9,534 nucleotides of DNA from JBFMCU01 sp964428225 (GTDB lineage: Bacteria; Planctomycetota; UBA1135; GCA-002686595), in the NCBI GenBank assembly GCA_964428225.1, contig CAYRXS010000255.1, forward strand, positions 1-9,534. Reading direction: 5' to 3'. How positions within the stretch are numbered: position 1 is the first letter of the stretch; every line of letters starts with the position of its first letter. Shown one piece after another: positions 6,171-9,534 of this stretch. The notes beneath the pieces were generated by a model. The model made no database searches and was not told the origin of the DNA. It saw only the letters and a list, made by a program, of their open reading frames with translations. A program made the translations under genes and the position numbers.

Positions 6171-7100
6171 GTGACCACCCCCGGAATTCCGAACGAGTAC
6201 AGCCTGTCCACCACCTGCTTCGGAACGAGACTGACGTCCATCCAGGATCAGATCTTCGCCGCAGTGGGGATGGGGTTCCGTAAGCTCGAGCTGGGGCTCA
6301 CCGAGGCCCCCGCGTCGATGGATGGGCTCGTCGAGTCCCAGCGCGAGACGGGCGTGCTGATCCCGTCCCTGGTTGCCGGGTGCCGGGACTCCAACAACGG
6401 GACGATGGCGGTCGATCACCTCGGCAGCCTCGACGAGGAGGTGCGCGAGCGAGCCCTGACCTCGGTGCGTCGTCACATGCGCCTCGCCCGGACCTGGGGC
6501 TGCTGCACGATGGTCGTCCGGGGTAGCCGGATCGAGGACGAGGTCCTGTCCTACGAGGCGAGGACGCTCGAGGCCCGCCTCGCCGAGCGCGACACCGAAT
6601 CGGATCCCGCGCAGCTCCGCGAGGACATCCAGGCCTTCGTGGGTCGCGTGGCGAAGAAGAGCCAGCGGCAGGTCGAGGAGTACTGTCGTTCGCTGTACTC
6701 GCTCATGCAGGAGGAGCCGGGGATCACCTTCGCCCTGGAGCCGGGTCGAGCGATCGACGATCTGTTCGGCTTCGACGTGATCGGGTGGGTGATCGACGAC
6801 CTGGCCTCGCTGGGGCTCTCCTACTGGCACGACGTCGGCCACATCCACATGCGCGAGAACCTGGGGTTGCCTCCCCAGGGGCAGTGGCTCGACGCCTACG
6901 GCTCCCGCATGGTGGGGATCCACCTGCAGGACGCGGCGGAGGAGCAGACCGAGATGCCCGTGGGGCTGGGCGAGGTGGACTTCAAGCTGCTGAAGGAGTA
7001 CGTCCCCGACGGGGCGGAGCGGGTGGTCGAGATCGGACCGCGCCACGGGCGGGCCGAGATCCTCACCAGCGTCCAGTTTCTCGTGGACCACGGTTTCTAG
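6171..7100 (+). CDS. Sugar phosphate isomerase/epimerase-like TIM-barrel protein (AP endonuclease 2 family)
   Basis: A 309-residue protein with the layout of xylose isomerase-like TIM barrels. Strand-end residues that usually bind a divalent metal are present: Glu-190 in FALEPG (187-192), Asp-221 and His-224 in WHDVGH (219-224), His-251 in GIHLQD (249-254) and Glu-287 in VVEIGPRH (285-292). The N-terminal strand SLSTTCFG and GFRKLELGL (35-43) are also typical. Members isomerise or epimerise sugars, inositols or hydroxypyruvate; the substrate here cannot be told. The start is uncertain. GTG 6171 places the barrel at the N-terminus and codon use becomes GC3-rich only after it, but no Shine-Dalgarno is visible. 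In-frame ATG 6033 would add 46 residues of low-complexity sequence with poor codon use. The gene lies alone between purB and the DHH gene, with a candidate promoter upstream. Confidence 0.85.
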   Translation: MTTPGIPNEYSLSTTCFGTRLTSIQDQIFAAVGMGFRKLELGLTEAPASMDGLVESQRETGVLIPSLVAGCRDSNNGTMAVDHLGSLDEEVRERALTSVRRHMRLARTWGCCTMVVRGSRIEDEVLSYEARTLEARLAERDTESDPAQLREDIQAFVGRVAKKSQRQVEEYCRSLYSLMQEEPGITFALEPGRAIDDLFGFDVIGWVIDDLASLGLSYWHDVGHIHMRENLGLPPQGQWLDAYGSRMVGIHLQDAAEEQTEMPVGLGEVDFKLLKEYVPDGAERVVEIGPRHGRAEILTSVQFLVDHGF

Positions 7101-7134
7101 CACGAAGTCGCAAAGACCGGCCCGCCCGCGAGGA

Positions 7135-7153
7135 CGATTCCCCGAGGGATTCG
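7135..7153 (+). other. Hairpin after the isomerase gene
   Basis: CGATTCCC (7135-7142) pairs with GGGATTCG (7146-7153) around a CGA triloop, with one T-T mismatch. It lies 35 bases after the isomerase stop and could mark its 3' end, but no T-run follows. Confidence 0.3.
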
Positions 7154-7213
7154 AGCGAGGGCGAGGGCCGCATCGCTACCATGTTCCGCCTTCCGCCTCC
7201 CCCGGCGGACACC

Positions 7214-7227
7214 AGGAGCATCGCGTG
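7214..7227 (+). promoter_or_regulatory. Strong Shine-Dalgarno before the DHH gene
   Basis: AGGAG (7214-7218) lies six bases before GTG 7225. It is one of the few clear ribosome binding sites in the window and fixes the GTG start. Confidence 0.7.
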
Positions 7228-8337
7228 ACGCAATCTCCGGAAGCACCCGATCCCACCCCCGATCCGCCGCGCGCCGGAGCCTCCCGCCTGGCGCGGCTGC
7301 TGGGGGTCCTGCGCGAGGCGTCCGCGGGGGGCGGGGACCGGCGCCTGCTCCTCCTGACCCACCGCAGCCCCGATCCCGACGCGCTCGGGGCCCTGGTCGG
7401 GCTCCGTTTCCTGCTCCGCGGCGCCCTGGACCTCGATCCGGTCATCGCCACCGGGGGCCGGATCTACCGCGCCGAGAACACGGCGATGGTGCGAGAGCTC
7501 GATCTGGTCTTCGAGGACTACGAGCACGTCGACCCCGACCGGTTCTGGGGCGTCGTGCTCGTCGACGCCCAGCCCGCCTTCGGTCACACCGCCCTGCCCC
7601 CGGAGGTGCCGGTGCTCGCGGTCTTCGACCACCACCAGCCCCGGGGGGCGAAGGAGATCGCCGAGGTGCCTCACCGCGACGTGCGGCTGGGGGTGGGGGC
7701 CACCTGCTCGATGATCTTCGAGTACATCCACGAGTCGGGGCTCGAGCTCGACGAGCGCACGGCCACCGCCCTGTGTTGCGGCGTGCGCTTCGACACCGCC
7801 GACCTCTCCGCGCAGATCACGCCCCTGGACGAGAAGGCCTTCTTCGAGTGCTTCCGGATCGCGGACCGCCGGATGCTCGCGCGCATCACGCGTCCGTCGC
7901 TGCCGTCGTCGTACTACCGCGAGCTGCATCGATCCCTCAGCCGGGCGCGCCGGCACGGGCCGCTGGTGTTCGGTCTGCTCGGCCACGTGAAGAACCCGGA
8001 GTCCGTGGCGGAGATGGCGGACTTCTTCCTGCGGATGGAGGGCGCGGGCTGGTCGCTGGTCGGCGGCGCGTTCGAGGGCGTGTATCACCTCTCGTTGCGT
8101 ACGGACCTGCGGTTCGGTCGCGCGTACCCCCTGCTCGAGCGCGTGCTCGACGGCGAGGGCTCGTTCGGCGGTCGCGGGACGGTGGCGGGAGGTCAGGTGT
8201 CTCTCGAGACGGGTGACGAGCAGACGTTGCGTCGGCTCGAGCGTCGTCTTCGGGCGCGGGCCCTGAAGATGGTGGACTCGTCCCAGCTCAAGGGTTCCGA
8301 TCCGCGGTACGGAACCCGGTTGACGCGGCTGCCGTGA
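7225..8337 (+). CDS. DHH-family phosphoesterase
   Basis: A 370-residue DHH phosphoesterase of the NrnA/RecJ-like superfamily, whose members use Mn ions to cleave phosphodiesters in short oligonucleotides, cyclic dinucleotides, pAp or single-stranded DNA. The catalytic motifs are intact: THRSPDPDALGA (45-56, with His-46, Asp-50 and Asp-52), VVLVDAQ (110-116, Asp-114), VFDHHQP (133-139, the DHH triad) and GVRFDTADLSA (186-196, Asp-190). The C-terminal DHHA1-type domain ends in GSFGGRGTVAGGQV (312-325), where the family normally has GGH; here it is GGR (Arg-317). Residues 1-38 are a proline- and alanine-rich lead-in without a domain. There is no membrane segment, so it is probably cytoplasmic. 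The start is GTG 7225 with AGGAG six bases upstream. Its TGA overlaps the thiD start (GTGA at 8334-8337). The exact substrate is not evident. Confidence 0.93.
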   Translation: MTQSPEAPDPTPDPPRAGASRLARLLGVLREASAGGGDRRLLLLTHRSPDPDALGALVGLRFLLRGALDLDPVIATGGRIYRAENTAMVRELDLVFEDYEHVDPDRFWGVVLVDAQPAFGHTALPPEVPVLAVFDHHQPRGAKEIAEVPHRDVRLGVGATCSMIFEYIHESGLELDERTATALCCGVRFDTADLSAQITPLDEKAFFECFRIADRRMLARITRPSLPSSYYRELHRSLSRARRHGPLVFGLLGHVKNPESVAEMADFFLRMEGAGWSLVGGAFEGVYHLSLRTDLRFGRAYPLLERVLDGEGSFGGRGTVAGGQVSLETGDEQTLRRLERRLRARALKMVDSSQLKGSDPRYGTRLTRLP

Positions 8338-9116
8338 GCCGGGCGCCGTCGAGCGACGCGCCTCGTCTCCTCGTGCTCGCGGGGCACGATCCCACGGGCG
8401 GTGCGGGCATCGACGCGGACCGGGAAGCCGCGAGCGCGTTCGGCGTGCGCGCGCTTTGCGTGATCACGGCCCTCACCCGCCAGGACGGCCGCCGCGTTCA
8501 CGCGGTGGGCGCCCGCGCTCCGGCGGAGTGGCTCGAGGACGCGCGCGCCTTCCTCGACCCCGCCCCGGACGCGGTGAAGATCGGTCTCCTGCCGGGCCCC
8601 GACCACGTGCGGGCCGCGGTTGCGTTGCTCGGCGAGCTCTCCTCGATCGCGTCGGTTCCCGTCGTGGTCGATCCCGTCCTGCGCGCCTCGGGGGGGGAGG
8701 TCTTCCTCGACGCGGACGGAGCGCGCCTTCTGTGCGAGCGCCTGCTCCCCCTCGGCGTCCACCTCACCCCGAACCTCCCCGAGGCCGCCGGCCTGACCGG
8801 GCTCCCCCTGCCCGCCGCGGACCGTGACGCCCGCCTCGCCGCCGCCCGCGCCCTGCTCGCCCGGGGCGCCCGCTCGATCCTGCTCAAGGGCGGCCACGGC
8901 GAGGAGGACCCGGTCGTCGACCTCCTCCTCGAGCGCGACGAGCCGCCCCTCTGGCTCTCTCACCCGCGGATCCCCGGCCCCGGTCTCCACGGTTCCGGCT
9001 GCCGCACTGCCTCCGCCCTCGCCGCCCAGCTCGCCCGCCGCGTCCCCCTGGCCGTCGCCGCCGCGGAGACGGGCCGGTGGATGGCCGCCCGGATCGCGGA
9101 GAGCGCGGGTCCCTGA
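8334..9116 (+). CDS. thiD: Hydroxymethylpyrimidine/phosphomethylpyrimidine kinase
   Basis: ThiD phosphorylates HMP and then HMP-P to give HMP-PP for thiamine synthesis. The 260-residue length is typical. Ribokinase-fold landmarks: LAGHDPTGGAGIDAD (15-29), VITALTRQDGRRV (43-55, with Gln-50 matching the pyrimidine-binding Gln), KIGLLP (82-87), VVVDPVLRASGG (110-121), LTPNLPEAAGLTG (144-156), ILLKGGHGEED (182-192) and the anion-hole/catalytic segment HGSGCRTASALAA (219-231, Cys-223). Deviations from common ThiD sequences are AGH for AG(S/T), GID for GIQ and HGSGCR for HGTGCT. These are mild, but leave some chance of a related pyrimidine or pyridoxal kinase. The start is GTG 8334, overlapping the DHH stop, so translation is probably coupled. 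No other thiamine gene and no visible TPP riboswitch is nearby. Confidence 0.93.
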   Translation: MSRAPSSDAPRLLVLAGHDPTGGAGIDADREAASAFGVRALCVITALTRQDGRRVHAVGARAPAEWLEDARAFLDPAPDAVKIGLLPGPDHVRAAVALLGELSSIASVPVVVDPVLRASGGEVFLDADGARLLCERLLPLGVHLTPNLPEAAGLTGLPLPAADRDARLAAARALLARGARSILLKGGHGEEDPVVDLLLERDEPPLWLSHPRIPGPGLHGSGCRTASALAAQLARRVPLAVAAAETGRWMAARIAESAGP

Positions 9117-9146
9117 GGCCGGCTTCTCGCGCGCTCCCCGCAACCG

Positions 9147-9183
9147 CCCCGCCTCCCGCGGAGTCCACGGGTGGAGGGCGGGG
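9147..9183 (+). terminator. Imperfect GC-rich hairpin after thiD
   Basis: CCCCGCC (9147-9153) pairs with GGCGGGG (9177-9183). After one bulged G (9176), TCC (9154-9156) pairs with GGA (9173-9175), leaving a 16-base loop. It lies about 30 bases after the thiD stop, where a transcript end is expected, but no T-run follows. The rest of the 9117-9305 spacer has no plausible gene. Confidence 0.3.
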
Positions 9184-9259
9184 GATGGTGGGCCGGCGGG
9201 AGTGCGCCTCCGCCCCCCTCCGCGCCCCGTTCAGGGCCGTGCTCGACCCGGCTCAGGTC

Positions 9260-9287
9260 TTGCCTTTCCCCGGCCGATTGATACCCT
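9260..9287 (+). promoter_or_regulatory. Candidate promoter of the tRNA-Gly gene
   Basis: TTGCCT (9260-9265), a 16-base spacer and TACCCT (9282-9287) place a start near 9294, about 12 bases before the mature tRNA 5' end. The position is right for a stable-RNA promoter, although the hexamers match consensus only partly. Confidence 0.5.
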
Positions 9288-9305
9288 GCTCCGCCCCGAC
9301 CGAGA

Positions 9306-9380
9306 GCGGCTGTAGCTCAGTGGTAGAGCGCAACCTTGCCAAGGTTGATGTCGGGAGTTCAAGTCTCCTCAGCCGCTCCA
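9306..9380 (+). tRNA. tRNA-Gly (anticodon GCC)
   Basis: A complete cloverleaf can be drawn. The acceptor stem is GCGGCTG (9306-9312) with CAGCCGC (9370-9376). The D arm is GCTC/GAGC. The anticodon stem CAACC (9331-9335) / GGTTG (9343-9347) holds the loop TTGCCAA with anticodon GCC (9338-9340). The T stem GGGAG (9353-9357) / CTCCT (9365-9369) holds the loop TTCAAGT and ends with one G-T wobble. The discriminator is T (9377), and CCA (9378-9380) is encoded in the DNA. It reads the glycine codons GGC and GGU, the main ones in a high-GC genome. No other tRNA is adjacent. Confidence 0.97.
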
Positions 9381-9480
9381 CTCCTTGCTCTCGCTCGCCC
9401 GCGGTTTCGTCCGCCAAAGGGGGATTCGTGCGCTCACGCCACGACGGATTCGCGACGAAGGCCGGCGCTCGTCTCGGACG

Positions 9481-9534
9481 CTAGAGCCCGACGAGGATCA
9501 TCGTCCCGCAGGCCGCGACCGTGGCGCCCGCGAC
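9481..9534 (-). CDS. C-terminal fragment of a - strand gene (partial)
   Basis: Read on the - strand from the right edge, the sequence gives VAGATVAACGTMILVGL and then a TAG stop (complement of 9481-9483). The peptide is hydrophobic and would suit the last transmembrane helix of a membrane protein, with codons rich in G/C at third positions like the neighbours. Only 17 codons are visible, so neither family nor reality is secure. If real, it converges on the tRNA, with the spacer 9381-9480 between them; I see no gene in that spacer. Confidence 0.35.
   Translation of the reverse strand, partial: VAGATVAACGTMILVGL

Noticed and set aside
4291..7103. Long open frames on the - strand opposite purB and the isomerase
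   Set aside because: The plus-strand genes are well recognised over the same bases. The antisense translations have no recognisable motif and the composition expected of complementary GC-rich codons.
9077..9484. A 135-codon plus-strand frame across the tRNA
   Set aside because: It runs out of frame over the thiD end and straight through the tRNA gene, so it cannot be a real protein gene.

Overview
The window is very GC-rich bacterial chromosome, with third codon positions almost always G or C. It is densely packed with genes on the + strand; one gene fragment at the right edge lies on the - strand. The genes are mostly housekeeping or regulatory: NAD, purine and thiamine synthesis, a DHH phosphoesterase, a tRNA, a MinD/FleN-type ATPase and an RsbW-type ATPase. 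Use of GTG starts, GTGA stop/start overlaps, few clear Shine-Dalgarno sites and a human-type adenylosuccinate lyase would fit a high-GC lineage such as Acidobacteriota, Myxococcota or a related candidate phylum. This placement is inference, as no marker gene here settles it.

Layout. 1-810: 3' part of a gene for a protein with a degenerate nuclease-like N-terminal domain. 811-1065: gene-free leader with several inverted repeats. 1066-2028: MinD/FleN-like ATPase. 2087-2449: small membrane-anchored helix-hairpin-helix protein of ComEA type. 2499-3392: nadC, whose stop codon overlaps the GTG start of an anti-sigma-factor-like ATPase (3389-3862). 3897-4400: VanZ-family membrane protein. 4401-4536: spacer with three consecutive hairpins and a nine-G run. 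4537-5973: purB. 5974-6170: spacer with a candidate promoter. 6171-7100: TIM-barrel sugar isomerase/epimerase-like protein. 7225-8337: DHH phosphoesterase, overlapping thiD (8334-9116) by GTGA. 9306-9380: tRNA-Gly(GCC) with an encoded CCA end, preceded by a plausible promoter. 9481-9534: C-terminal end of a - strand gene converging on the tRNA.

How the genes relate. The two overlaps (nadC/ATPase and DHH/thiD) suggest translationally coupled pairs, probably inside short operons (about 2087-4400 and 7225-9116). The purB and isomerase genes look like separate units, because structured or promoter-like spacers precede them. No single pathway joins the genes. I saw no CRISPR array, transposase, phage gene or defence system, so the window reads as an ordinary core region. 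The points of interest are motif substitutions in recognisable families (Arg for the signature Lys in the MinD/FleN P-loop, GGR for GGH in the DHH protein, loss of the catalytic ExK in the nuclease-like protein), the animal-type PurB and the hairpin-rich spacers.
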